Source: Candidatus Omnitrophota bacterium (GTDB lineage: Bacteria > Ratteibacteria > UBA8468 > B48-G9 > JAFGKM01). Taken from it: a stretch of 19,140 nt of DNA. The notes under the pieces were generated by a model that saw only the letters and a program-made list of their open reading frames with translations, made no database searches and had not been told where the DNA came from. Position numbers and translations under genes: made by a program. Where the stretch lies: NCBI GenBank assembly GCA_022704985.1, contig JAKJFI010000002.1, forward strand, positions 1 through 19,140, in the 5' to 3' direction. This document shows, piece by piece, positions 12,554 through 19,140 of this stretch. The first letter of the stretch is position 1, and every line of letters begins with the position of its first letter.

Positions 12554-14530
12554 ATGATAGCGCGGATGAAGAGGTTTCACCTTTTTTTTACCGGAGATTC
12601 TTACGGTATCCTCAGAAAACTCCAGAAGGAAGGAATCGTTGAGATAGATGCCCTTCCAGACAGTTTCGGCTTCTCCGGGTCTGAAATGACGGAACCTGAA
12701 ATTGAAAACACCTTCAAGAAAGCGGAGTTCCTGAAGAATCTCCTGAAATCCGTTGAAAGCAGGGATGTACAGGACAAGCTCCTTCTGACGCCGGACCAGG
12801 AAAAAAATATTCTTTCCAGCTTCGCTCTTGACAAGATATATGAAAAGTTTTCCCGGGCGAAGAAAGAATCTGCAAGCAGGGAACGCATAGGGAAAAAAAT
12901 TCTTTCCATAAAAAAAGAACTCCTGCCTTTACGAGAACTTGAAGTTGTGCCGTCCGACCTTTTTTCAATGAAGAATTTCTCCTTCCTTCTTTTTGCCGTC
13001 AATAAAAAACAGAAAAACACTCCTGCCCGTATGGAAGGATTTCCGGTTGAAAAAATCGGTGATGCCGGCAGGAAATCCCTGTTCCTGATTATTTTCCCGA
13101 AAGAGTTTCGTGAGAAAGTCCTGCGGCAGATAGAGATGCTTGGAGGAGAAACTGTCCGGCTGAGACGCTGGAACAGGAAGGTTATAGAAATAATCCGCAG
13201 GCTTGATACGATACAGAAAAGAAACGCAACGGCCGGAGATGCGGCCAACGCGCGCGTCAGGGAAATCCTTTCTTACAGGAACGAAATACTCGTTTTCTAC
13301 GACCATGTCAATACCCTGGTTCATTACCGGAAAGCCAGAGAGAAACTGAAAACTTCAAAATTTGTCACCGGACTTACAGGATGGATAAAGGAAAAAGACG
13401 TACCGCGGCTATCCGCTTTCGTAAGCGAGATACTTCCGGATTCGTACCTACATGTGTCCGCTCCGGATGAAAGCGAAGAGAATGAGATTCCGATAGCGCT
13501 TGAAAACAGGAAGTTCATGAACCCGTTTGAAGTGGTAACAGACCTCTACGGCAAGCCTGTCTACAGAAACATCGACCCTACAGCGCCTCTCTCCCTTTTT
13601 TTCTTAATTTCTTTTGCATTCTGCATAACGGATGCGGCTTACGGCATTATACTCATGGCCCTCTCACTTGCTTTCGCAAAGAAGTTCAGATTAATGCCCG
13701 CAGTAACGAAATTCATGCGTCTGCTCCTTTACGGTGGAGCGGTTACCGTGCTAATGGGCGCTATTACCGGGAGCTGGTTCGGCGACCTGCTTGCCAGGAT
13801 TCCGGCAGAAACAGCACTGGCTAGAATACTGAACAGACTCGTTATCCTCAACCCTCTTGAGGGAGGAGACAAAACATTCATGTTTCTCGGATGGGCGCTG
13901 GCTATCGGATACGTGCAGATTGTGTGGGGACTTATGCTGAATCTTATCACCTCGGTAAGAGAGCGAGGTATCAGGGAGTCCGACGAAGCCCTTGTTCTTC
14001 TGCTCATCCAGGTTCTCGTCGCGGCGCTGATACTCTCTTACGCCGCCGCAAATAGAAACCTGCTTCCAGCTGAATTTATCAGGGTGCCGGGGATATTGCT
14101 CGTCATTTCTTTTATCTATCTAATGATTGCAAAGGCCAGGACACAGAAGGGGCCGATGATGAAAGCCTTCTGGGCGGTATATGGCGCTTATAATGTAATC
14201 GCGGGCAACCTGCTGGGCGATGTTCTGAGCTACAGCAGACTCTTCGGACTGGGGCTGACAACAGCCGTGCTTGGACTGGTAGTAAACGAAATAGTTTTTA
14301 TATTCGCCGGTATCCCATTTATCGGTTTTCTTCTTGCCTCCGTAATCTTTATAGCCGGGCATGCCGGCAACATGGCTATAAATCTCATGGGCGGCTATAT
14401 ACATACAAGCAGACTGCAGTACCTGGAGTTTTTCACGAAATTTTTTGAAAGCGGCGGCAGACCATTCAGCCCCTTCAGGGAGATGCGCAACTATACATAC
14501 CTGGACAACGACGCAAAACCGACCAGTTAA
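12554..14530 (+). CDS. atpI: V/A-type ATPase subunit I (a subunit), apparently orphan
   Basis: 658 aa. The N-terminal half (about 1-340) is the soluble, coiled-coil stator region (MIARMKRFHLFFTGD ... ). The C-terminal half has seven or eight membrane segments starting at PLSLFFLISFAFCITDAAYGI and contains GDVLSYSRLFGLGLTTAVLGLVVNEI with the essential ion-channel arginine (R562), AGHAGNMAINLMGGYIHTSRLQYLEFFTKFFESGGRPFSPF at the end. All features needed for ion passage are kept. ATG 12566 (MKRFHLFF) is an alternative start. None of the partner subunits (K, E, C, A, B, D) adjoin it, which is unusual since these normally form one operon. The symbol ntpI is also used for this subunit. Confidence 0.93.
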   Translation: MIARMKRFHLFFTGDSYGILRKLQKEGIVEIDALPDSFGFSGSEMTEPEIENTFKKAEFLKNLLKSVESRDVQDKLLLTPDQEKNILSSFALDKIYEKFSRAKKESASRERIGKKILSIKKELLPLRELEVVPSDLFSMKNFSFLLFAVNKKQKNTPARMEGFPVEKIGDAGRKSLFLIIFPKEFREKVLRQIEMLGGETVRLRRWNRKVIEIIRRLDTIQKRNATAGDAANARVREILSYRNEILVFYDHVNTLVHYRKAREKLKTSKFVTGLTGWIKEKDVPRLSAFVSEILPDSYLHVSAPDESEENEIPIALENRKFMNPFEVVTDLYGKPVYRNIDPTAPLSLFFLISFAFCITDAAYGIILMALSLAFAKKFRLMPAVTKFMRLLLYGGAVTVLMGAITGSWFGDLLARIPAETALARILNRLVILNPLEGGDKTFMFLGWALAIGYVQIVWGLMLNLITSVRERGIRESDEALVLLLIQVLVAALILSYAAANRNLLPAEFIRVPGILLVISFIYLMIAKARTQKGPMMKAFWAVYGAYNVIAGNLLGDVLSYSRLFGLGLTTAVLGLVVNEIVFIFAGIPFIGFLLASVIFIAGHAGNMAINLMGGYIHTSRLQYLEFFTKFFESGGRPFSPFREMRNYTYLDNDAKPTS

Positions 14531-14585
14531 AGCAGTCTTTCATCAACTGCATTCCGTTATCAACTTCATCGCTGTTCAGGAAAAG

Positions 14586-14614
14586 TTGTCTTTTTCGGTA
14601 TGTCGTGGTAAAAT
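14586..14614 (+). promoter_or_regulatory. Promoter of the TM-helix gene and tRNA-Ile unit
   Basis: TTGTCT (14586-14591), 17-nt spacer, TAAAAT (14609-14614), start expected near 14621. The -35 and adjoining bases (TTGTCTTTTTCGGT) match those of the rpsF promoter, so promoter and leader were probably copied together. Confidence 0.65.
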
Positions 14615-14620
14615 TATATT

Positions 14621-14711
14621 GATAACCCCGGACAGGGGGGGCAGATAATAAGTCGCTACCCCTCACCGTAAAAGTATATCACTGAAGAGTTCGGGGTAAA
14701 GGAGGAGATTT
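14621..14711 (+). promoter_or_regulatory. Structured 5' leader, copy B of the repeated leader element
   Basis: About 91 nt, closely matching the rpsF leader. Shared parts are AATAAGTCGNNACYCCTCA (here 14647-14665) and GTTCGGGGTAAAGGAG (14689-14704). ACCCC (14658-14662) can pair with GGGGT (14693-14697) or with the G-run 14635-14641. Where copy A has GGAG/CTCC/GGAG, this copy has GGGG/CCCC/GGGG: all three strands changed together. An inner hairpin GGC/GTC (14640-14642/14652-14654) replaces GACT/AGTC. The box lies 54 nt before the ATG, exactly as in copy A. Confidence 0.6.
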
Positions 14712-15395
14712 ATGAGAGACAATGTTTTTGTCGGGCCGACTGCCGAAATAGCCCAGAGGTTCTGGAACGGCCTCTCCGCCATAATCGGCGCTCTGATCGT
14801 GTTTCTCGCAGGATGGATAGTGGCCAAATTTCTTCGCCTTCTGGTCACGAAGTTCTTCAAGATTCTTACCATTGACAAGCTCTCGGAAGATTCAGGACTC
14901 AAGACACTGTTGGAAAAAGGCAATATAACAAAAGATGTTTCAGATCTTCTCGGGATAGGTGTTTACTGGATACTCATGTTGGTGGTAATTTTCATTTCCA
15001 TAAGCTTTGCGGGCCTGGATATACCGCCTACGGTCATAGATGGATTGCTCGGGTTTATACCGAAATTCATACTCGGGCTGCTCATCTTCATCTTCTCGCT
15101 GTTTCTTGGAAATTTCTTCAACGGCATAGTGAGAACGGCGGCAGGAAATGTAGGGATTCAAAGAGCCTCCACGCTGGGAAAAACAACACAGACGGCAATT
15201 GTGATTTTCGGTGTAGTCGTAGCGCTTCAACAAATAGGTATAGCGGCAGAATTTATAGGCAACGTATTCATAATTCTGCTTGCGGCTTTCTCCTTCGGCT
15301 TTGCGCTTGCTTTTGCCCTTGGAGCGAAAGATATTGTTAAGAAATATCTTGAAGATTTCCTGGCAAAAGAGAAGAAAAATTCGGAGGACAAGTAG
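14712..15395 (+). CDS. TM-helix (CmpX/YbdG-like) conserved membrane protein
   Basis: 227 aa, mostly hydrophobic, with about five transmembrane segments (roughly 20-45, 75-100, 105-135, 155-175, 180-205). The FWNGLSAIIGALIVFLAGWIVAKFLRLLVTKFFKIL start and GFALAFALGAKDIVKKYLEDFLAKEKK end match the conserved TM-helix repeat found in CmpX and in the N-terminal part of some small-conductance mechanosensitive channels. The MscS beta domain is missing, so this is the short form; a role in membrane tension or osmotic response is inference. ATG 14712 has AAAGGAGGAG just upstream. It is probably co-transcribed with the downstream tRNA, since no terminator or promoter is seen between them. A weak GGTTTC/GAAACC hairpin (15398-15420) follows the stop. 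Confidence 0.85.
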   Translation: MRDNVFVGPTAEIAQRFWNGLSAIIGALIVFLAGWIVAKFLRLLVTKFFKILTIDKLSEDSGLKTLLEKGNITKDVSDLLGIGVYWILMLVVIFISISFAGLDIPPTVIDGLLGFIPKFILGLLIFIFSLFLGNFFNGIVRTAAGNVGIQRASTLGKTTQTAIVIFGVVVALQQIGIAAEFIGNVFIILLAAFSFGFALAFALGAKDIVKKYLEDFLAKEKKNSEDK

Positions 15396-15428
15396 TAGGT
15401 TTCTTTCTTTGTGGGAAACCCATAAGAC

Positions 15429-15500
15429 GGGCGCATAGCTCAAGGGCAGAGCACCGTGCTGATAACGCGGGGGTTCGTGGTTCGAATCCACGTGCGCCCA
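15429..15500 (+). tRNA. tRNA-Ile (anticodon GAT)
   Basis: A full 72-nt cloverleaf. Acceptor GGGCGCA/TGCGCCC with discriminator A15500, D-arm GCTC/GAGC, anticodon arm CCGTG/CGCGG with loop CTGATAA (anticodon GAT at 15461-15463), variable loop of 5, T-arm CGTGG/CCACG with loop TTCGAAT. CCA is not encoded. It is not part of an rRNA operon here. The last 10 nt (CGTGCGCCCA) start the 57-bp repeat that recurs at 15609. Confidence 0.97.
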
Positions 15501-15547
15501 ATATTTTCATTGGGCAGTTGCACGTGGATGAGAACATGGTTCGAACC
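15491..15547 (+). repeat. 57-bp direct repeat, copy 1, overlapping tRNA-Ile 3' end
   Basis: Runs from CGTGCGCCCA (last 10 nt of the tRNA) to GGTTCGAACC. It is identical to 15609-15665. It contains a 7-bp hairpin GCCCAAT/ATTGGGC (loop ATTTTC), followed by GCACGTGGAT, an inverted copy of the tRNA T-arm/acceptor side ATCCACGTGC. Such duplication of a tRNA 3' end is what tRNA-targeting integration leaves, but no integrase is present. Confidence 0.9.
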
Positions 15548-15608
15548 GACTGAAGAAGCTCCGTTTCGCAAGCTGAGATCGTGCGAACGCTTGCAGTGAG
15601 CACAATCC

Positions 15609-15665
15609 CGTGCGCCCAATATTTTCATTGGGCAGTTGCACGTGGATGAGAACATGGTTCGAACC
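15609..15665 (+). repeat. 57-bp direct repeat, copy 2
   Basis: Identical to 15491-15547, offset by 118 bp. Similarity continues 5 bp upstream (AATCC) with a one-base gap. The 61 bp between the copies contain a hairpin GATCGTGC/GCACAATC (one mismatch, about 15575-15606 region) and no ORF. No full tRNA is formed by this second copy. Confidence 0.9.
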
Positions 15666-15777
15666 TATGTTTCCTGTCATTGAGATTGTGAAGCTTGTTC
15701 CGAGCTTGTCGTTGAGATTGCTTCGTCATAAAAAGCATTCCTCGCAATGACAAGCAAAAAAGGAGAGATTGCTTTAC
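15666..15777. repeat. Non-coding stretch with CAATGACA-type dispersed inverted repeat
   Basis: TGTCATTG (15675-15682) and CAATGACA (15745-15752, within CCTCGCAATGACA) are inverted repeats. TTGAGATTG occurs twice (15680-15688, 15712-15720), as does AGCTTGT (15693-15699 and 15704-15710 approx). This resembles the GTCATTGCGAGG...GAGATTGCTTCGTC palindromic repeats that are scattered in intergenic regions of many bacterial genomes. No coding potential is seen. Confidence 0.6.
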
Positions 15778-15807
15778 TGAGCGCGGTAAAAAGCGCTCAT
15801 TTTTTTT
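15778..15807 (+). terminator. Rho-independent terminator after the tRNA-Ile unit
   Basis: TGAGCGC (15778-15784), loop GGTAAAAA, GCGCTCA (15793-15799), then eight T (15800-15807). A 7-bp perfect stem with a T-run is a textbook intrinsic terminator. It ends the TM-helix gene/tRNA transcript and insulates the polysaccharide genes. Confidence 0.88.
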
Positions 15808-15850
15808 GAATTTGACATATTTCTATTTAATGGTAAGGTGTATTATTAAG

Positions 15851-15878
15851 TTAAGTTTATCTACTATGGTCCGATAAT
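15851..15878 (+). promoter_or_regulatory. Possible promoter of the polysaccharide export gene
   Basis: GATAAT (15873-15878) lies 11 nt before the ATG at 15890, with a weak -35 TTAAGT (15851-15856) at 16-nt spacing; another TTGACA at 15812-15817 has only a poor -10 (TAAGGT, 15834). The first choice gives a leader of about 5 nt and no Shine-Dalgarno. The region is strongly AT-rich. Confidence 0.35.
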
Positions 15879-15889
15879 GGTATAAAAAA

Positions 15890-17737
15890 ATGCAAAAGAC
15901 CATATTAACTCTCCTTGCAATAATTATTGCAGGTACTGCGAGCGGTCAGAACAGCGTTTCCGTAGATACGGTTCCCCTCGAAGTCTACGGACAAAAAGTA
16001 TTTTCCGAATTTCCCTCTGAGGCCAGGAGAACGGGGTTTCATGTCCCCGCCAATTATGTGCTCGGCATAGAAGACGAGTTGGTCATCAACGTCTGGGGAG
16101 CAGTTGAAGAAGAATACAGGAAAACTATTGAATACGACGGGGCTATATTCATACCCTACATCGGCAAAATCCATCTTGAAGGAAAGAACCTGACCGATGC
16201 AAGGGAACTCATACGAACGAAACTCTGCAACAGATATAAGAATATATCGGTTTCGGTCACGACTGGAAAATTGCGGACGCTTGAAATATTCGTTCTCGGA
16301 GAGGTAAAGAAACCCGGCAGTTATCTGATATCTCCCCTGACCAGCATTCTCGAAGTGCTTGCAATGGCCGGCGGCACAACCGAGAGGGGAAGTATGCGGA
16401 ACGTGAGAATAACAAGGAAATCCGGCACACCCTCGGAATCTCATGACCTCTATCCCCTGTTCATGTCCGGCGTACCGCCGCCTGATATACCGTTCTCTCA
16501 GGGAGATATAGTTTTTATTCCTCTTGCCGAATCGCTTGCAGGCATCAAGGGAGCAGTCAGGAGACCCGCGATATACGAAATACCAGGGTCTGCAACGCTG
16601 AATGACCTGGTAGAACTCGCAGGAGGAGCACTGCCGAATGCGGATTTTTCCAGGATACAGGTTGAAAGAACCGACAGGACGAAAGGACGCGTCATAATTG
16701 ACATTGACCTACGAAAATCCGGCGCCCTTGCGCTAGAGAACCTGGATACCATCAATATATTCCCTCTCCCTGAACAGCCCTTCTACCGGGTTTCACTCGA
16801 GGGTGCTGTGAAACGTCCGGGCGCTTACGGATGGAAGGAAGGGATACGGTTGAGCAACCTGCTGAAGGAAGAAGAATTACTGCCGTATGCTCTGAAAGAC
16901 AAGGGAGAAATAATAAGAACCGAGCCGAACGGCGGCAAGAAGATTATAATCATATATCCAGCAAAAATCTTCGCGGGAGACAAGGAATATGACATGCCGC
17001 TTGTCCCTCAGGACAGAATTCTCGTTTACTCTCAAGAACGTCCGGAAAAGAAAGTAGTGATACAGGGACAGATATACTATCCCGGAGAGTACGTGGTTAT
17101 AAGGGGAGAAAAGCTGAGCGATTTGGTCAAGAGAGCCGGCGGCTTTACGCGTCACGCTTATCTTCCAGGCATAGTCTTCATGAGAGAGAGTATACGCACG
17201 GAAAAAGAAAAACAGCTTGCAACGTTTGTAAAGGAAAAAGAGAAGATGCTGAAACTTGAAGCTACAGAGGCCGAAAGCGCTGAAGAGAAACGGCTCCTCA
17301 ACCAGGGGAGAATGTTACTGGAAAAGCTCAAGGCAACCGAGATAAAGGGAAGAATTCCGCTGTATATATCCGAAGAAGAAACATATTCAGACGGAGAATC
17401 GGACATATTCCTCGAAGACGGAGACAGCATCTATGTGCCTGTAAAACCCGTATCGGTTACGATATTCGGTGAAGTGAACCTTTCGGGTAATGTAGTATTC
17501 AACAAGAATTCCGACTTTGATTACTACATACGCAAGTCCGGAGGATTCACGAGAAATGCCGACAGGAAAAACGTCTTTGTGGCAAAAGTGAACGGGAACG
17601 CAACGAATAACACTTCCAGGATTGAGCCCGGAGATACAATAGTTGTTCCCTTCAAGGTGAGAGAACGACAAGGAACGATACTTAAAGACATAGTCCAGAT
17701 GTTTTACCATGTAAGTCTCGGACTGTCCGTGTATTAA
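15890..17737 (+). CDS. Polysaccharide export protein, Wza/SLBB family
   Basis: 615 aa. An N-terminal hydrophobic segment with an AxG site (about 1-19) looks like a signal peptide for signal peptidase I; no lipobox cysteine, unlike E. coli Wza. A Poly_export domain (about 52-130: YVLGIEDELVINVWGAVEEEYRKTIEYDGAIFIPYIGKIHLEGKNLTDA) is followed by several SLBB repeats: VLGEVKKPGSYLISPLTSILEVLAMAGG, IKGAVRRPAIYEIPGSATLNDLVELAGGA, LEGAVKRPGAYGWKEGIRLSNLL, IQGQIYYPGEYVVIRGEKLSDLVKRAGGF, IFGEVNLSGNVVFNKNSDFDYYIRKSGGF. A Lys/Glu-rich helix (about 430-480) interrupts the last two. It would form the outer-membrane/periplasmic exit channel for exopolysaccharide. The Wzz-like gene starts 2 bp after its stop. 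Confidence 0.94.
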   Translation: MQKTILTLLAIIIAGTASGQNSVSVDTVPLEVYGQKVFSEFPSEARRTGFHVPANYVLGIEDELVINVWGAVEEEYRKTIEYDGAIFIPYIGKIHLEGKNLTDARELIRTKLCNRYKNISVSVTTGKLRTLEIFVLGEVKKPGSYLISPLTSILEVLAMAGGTTERGSMRNVRITRKSGTPSESHDLYPLFMSGVPPPDIPFSQGDIVFIPLAESLAGIKGAVRRPAIYEIPGSATLNDLVELAGGALPNADFSRIQVERTDRTKGRVIIDIDLRKSGALALENLDTINIFPLPEQPFYRVSLEGAVKRPGAYGWKEGIRLSNLLKEEELLPYALKDKGEIIRTEPNGGKKIIIIYPAKIFAGDKEYDMPLVPQDRILVYSQERPEKKVVIQGQIYYPGEYVVIRGEKLSDLVKRAGGFTRHAYLPGIVFMRESIRTEKEKQLATFVKEKEKMLKLEATEAESAEEKRLLNQGRMLLEKLKATEIKGRIPLYISEEETYSDGESDIFLEDGDSIYVPVKPVSVTIFGEVNLSGNVVFNKNSDFDYYIRKSGGFTRNADRKNVFVAKVNGNATNNTSRIEPGDTIVVPFKVRERQGTILKDIVQMFYHVSLGLSVY

Positions 17738-17739
17738 CC

Positions 17740-18741
17740 ATGAAAAATGGCGAGAGAAAAAACGCTTTCAGGTCGCATCTCAGGTTTGTGCTTTTATTAT
17801 ACATCTTCGGATTGGGAATCATCTGCGGCATATACTGGCTTGTTCCGAAGTACTATAAAGCCAGCGCAAGCATCCTCCAACCGCCAGAGAGGGAGACTTC
17901 TGAGACCTTTCTTTCGCAGCCCAGGACCAATACGGAACTCTTTTTCTCAATCCTTACCAGCAGAAGCATCAAGGACGAAATCATTGAGAAGTTTGGACTG
18001 ATAAATGCATACAGAGTAACAACCATAGACCGCGCAAGGGAAGAACTGGACGAACGGGTAACGATATACCTGACAAAAGAGAAGATAATAGAGATAAGCG
18101 TGATAGACACAAATGCCGAAAGAGCCGCCAGCATCGCGAATTTCTTCATTGAAAGGCTCGACAACGCCGTTAAGGTGCTCTCCGTCACGACGGCTAAACA
18201 GGACCGGATATTCACCGAGAAACAACTCGCAGAGACAGAGAGTAACATAGCTTCTCTTGAAACGAAGCTTGCGTCTGTCAAGAACAGAGAGAATCTTGCG
18301 GCGGACAAGGAACTTGAGCAGGTCTCGCAAACCGCGGGCAAACTAATGCAGGAGCTGTTCCACAAGAAGCTGGAACTCAAAAGAAAAGAAGAGGTGCTGA
18401 AATCCGATAGCTTCGAGATGACTATGATGAAAAAAGACATAGAGAACCTTGAGACCGCTCTTTCCAAACTCCTGCGTTCCGAAAATGAATTGCGGAACAT
18501 CATGAGAGAACTCAAGGCACAGGAAGCAGTTTACAGTTTCCTCACATCTAAACTTGAGGAAGCCAAGATAACAGAGGCGCGCGATACCCCTGTCATACAG
18601 GTGCTTGACAATGCCGTCGTCCCGCAGAAGATATACAAGCCGAACATAAAACTGCACCTGCTCATTCAGGCCGCTATTTTTGGCGGTTTGGCAGTCCTGA
18701 TATTCTTTTTCGACCTGTTGAGATATCTCGGAAACATATAA
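17740..18741 (+). CDS. Wzz-like chain-length determinant / polysaccharide co-polymerase
   Basis: 333 aa with the PCP layout: cytoplasmic start, TM helix (about 15-35: FVLLLYIFGLGIICGIYWLVP), periplasmic Wzz domain (YKASASILQPP ...), long coiled-coil (about 155-275) and a second TM helix (about 305-327) preceded by PQKIYKPNIKLHLLIQA, the proline-containing motif before TM2. It has no C-terminal tyrosine-kinase domain, so it is of the PCP-1 or truncated PCP-2a kind. It would set chain length and couple synthesis to the SLBB channel. It begins 2 bp after the export gene stop without a clear Shine-Dalgarno, so translation is probably coupled. A glycosyltransferase or Wzy gene is not in the window. 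Confidence 0.9.
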   Translation: MKNGERKNAFRSHLRFVLLLYIFGLGIICGIYWLVPKYYKASASILQPPERETSETFLSQPRTNTELFFSILTSRSIKDEIIEKFGLINAYRVTTIDRAREELDERVTIYLTKEKIIEISVIDTNAERAASIANFFIERLDNAVKVLSVTTAKQDRIFTEKQLAETESNIASLETKLASVKNRENLAADKELEQVSQTAGKLMQELFHKKLELKRKEEVLKSDSFEMTMMKKDIENLETALSKLLRSENELRNIMRELKAQEAVYSFLTSKLEEAKITEARDTPVIQVLDNAVVPQKIYKPNIKLHLLIQAAIFGGLAVLIFFFDLLRYLGNI

Positions 18742-18755
18742 CCCCGGAGTAAAAT

Positions 18756-19140
18756 ATGTATCTAGTACTGGCAAGAAAATACAGACCGAAAGATTTTGAC
18801 GAGGTGTGCGGACAGAAACATATCACGGATGTGCTGAAAAAAGCCATCCGGGAAAACAAAGTCGCCCATGCATACATATTTTCCGGTCCAAGGGGAACGG
18901 GCAAGACATCCGCCGCCAGGATTCTTGCCAGGTCGCTCAACTGCGAAACCGGTCCCACAACAAAGCCCTGCGGAAAATGCGATATATGCACCTCCATTAC
19001 AGCAGGAACATGCCTTGACGTACTTGAGATAGACGGCGCATCCAACAGAGGGATAGACGAGATACGCAGTCTGCGTGAAAACGTGAACCTCACACCGGCA
19101 AAGGCGGCATTCAAGATATACATAATTGATGAGGTTCATA
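18756..19140 (+). CDS. dnaX: DNA polymerase III subunit gamma/tau, partial (N-terminus)
   Basis: 128 codons visible, running off the right edge. MYLVLARKYRPKDFDEVCGQKHI is the family start; Walker A GPRGTGKTSAAR (about 44-55) is followed by the DnaX zinc module C-x8-CGKCDIC (LNCETGPTTKPCGKCDIC, with cysteines near 63, 72, 75, 78), EIDGASNRGIDEIRSLRENV and Walker B IYIIDEVH at the edge. DnaX loads the sliding clamp and organises the replisome. ATG 18756 has GGAG at 18745-18748. It lies 14 bp after the Wzz-like gene, so it may share the exopolysaccharide transcript, which is not a usual partner. Confidence 0.95.
   Translation, partial: MYLVLARKYRPKDFDEVCGQKHITDVLKKAIRENKVAHAYIFSGPRGTGKTSAARILARSLNCETGPTTKPCGKCDICTSITAGTCLDVLEIDGASNRGIDEIRSLRENVNLTPAKAAFKIYIIDEVH

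Noticed and set aside
12601..13248. Minus-strand frame (215 codons) opposite the V-ATPase I gene
   Set aside because: Ser/Arg/Phe-rich antisense translation without recognisable domain.
15501..15608. Second tRNA after tRNA-Ile
   Set aside because: The repeated 3' end is present at 15609 but no D-arm or anticodon arm precedes it; no cloverleaf can be built.
15440..15655. Minus-strand frames of 71-183 codons crossing the tRNA and repeats
   Set aside because: They read through the tRNA and its duplicated end, giving the repetitive peptides expected from the direct repeat.
1..19140. CRISPR array, transposase, integrase, phage or toxin-antitoxin genes
   Set aside because: None seen on either strand; the only direct repeats of note are the two 57-bp copies near the tRNA.

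Overview
The window looks like chromosomal DNA from a Gram-negative (diderm) bacterium of an under-described lineage. An outer membrane is implied by an MCE/Mla-type lipid transporter and a Wza-like SLBB polysaccharide-export protein. A single V/A-type ATPase subunit I is also present. Gene order (ribosomal proteins with dnaB, then mla genes; radA-yacL-ispD; solitary argJ) and moderate base composition do not fix the phylum. Omnitrophota/Planctomycetota-like or other candidate phyla are possible, but this is inference only.

Layout. (1) 1-1914: a leftward Ser/Thr kinase and a metallophosphoesterase that overlap by one base, divergent from a rightward single-domain response regulator; the two promoters lie back to back. 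(2) 1937-5891: a doubtful small ORF, then a strong promoter and structured leader driving rpsF, ssb (damaged), rpsR, rplI, dnaB and mlaE. (3) 6210-8071: mlaF-mlaD with a consensus promoter placed so that the mRNA would be leaderless. (4) 8222-12478: radA, then yacL-like PIN/TRAM-ispD-argJ in overlapping reading frames. (5) 12554-14530: an orphan V/A-ATPase subunit I. (6) 14586-15807: a second copy of the rpsF-type promoter plus leader, a TM-helix membrane protein, tRNA-Ile(GAT), a repeat-rich stretch that includes a 57-bp exact duplication of the tRNA 3' end, and a Rho-independent terminator. (7) 15890-18741: a polysaccharide export protein and a Wzz-like chain-length protein, followed by the start of dnaX running off the right edge.

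The most unusual signal is a recurrent 5' leader. Four genes (rpsF, rplI, V-ATPase I, the TM-helix gene), and more weakly ssb, carry an ACYCCTCA-type box 54-59 nt before the start codon. The box can pair with a GGRG(T) strand or with the Shine-Dalgarno sequence. In the two promoter-proximal copies (rpsF and TM-helix) a third, upstream G-rich strand co-varies with the other two, as expected for mutually exclusive helices. Promoter homology extends through both of these copies, so they look like a duplicated promoter-leader cassette. I do not recognise the element as a known riboswitch or ribosomal-protein leader. The second notable point is ssb, which appears to have lost about 22 bp inside its OB fold.
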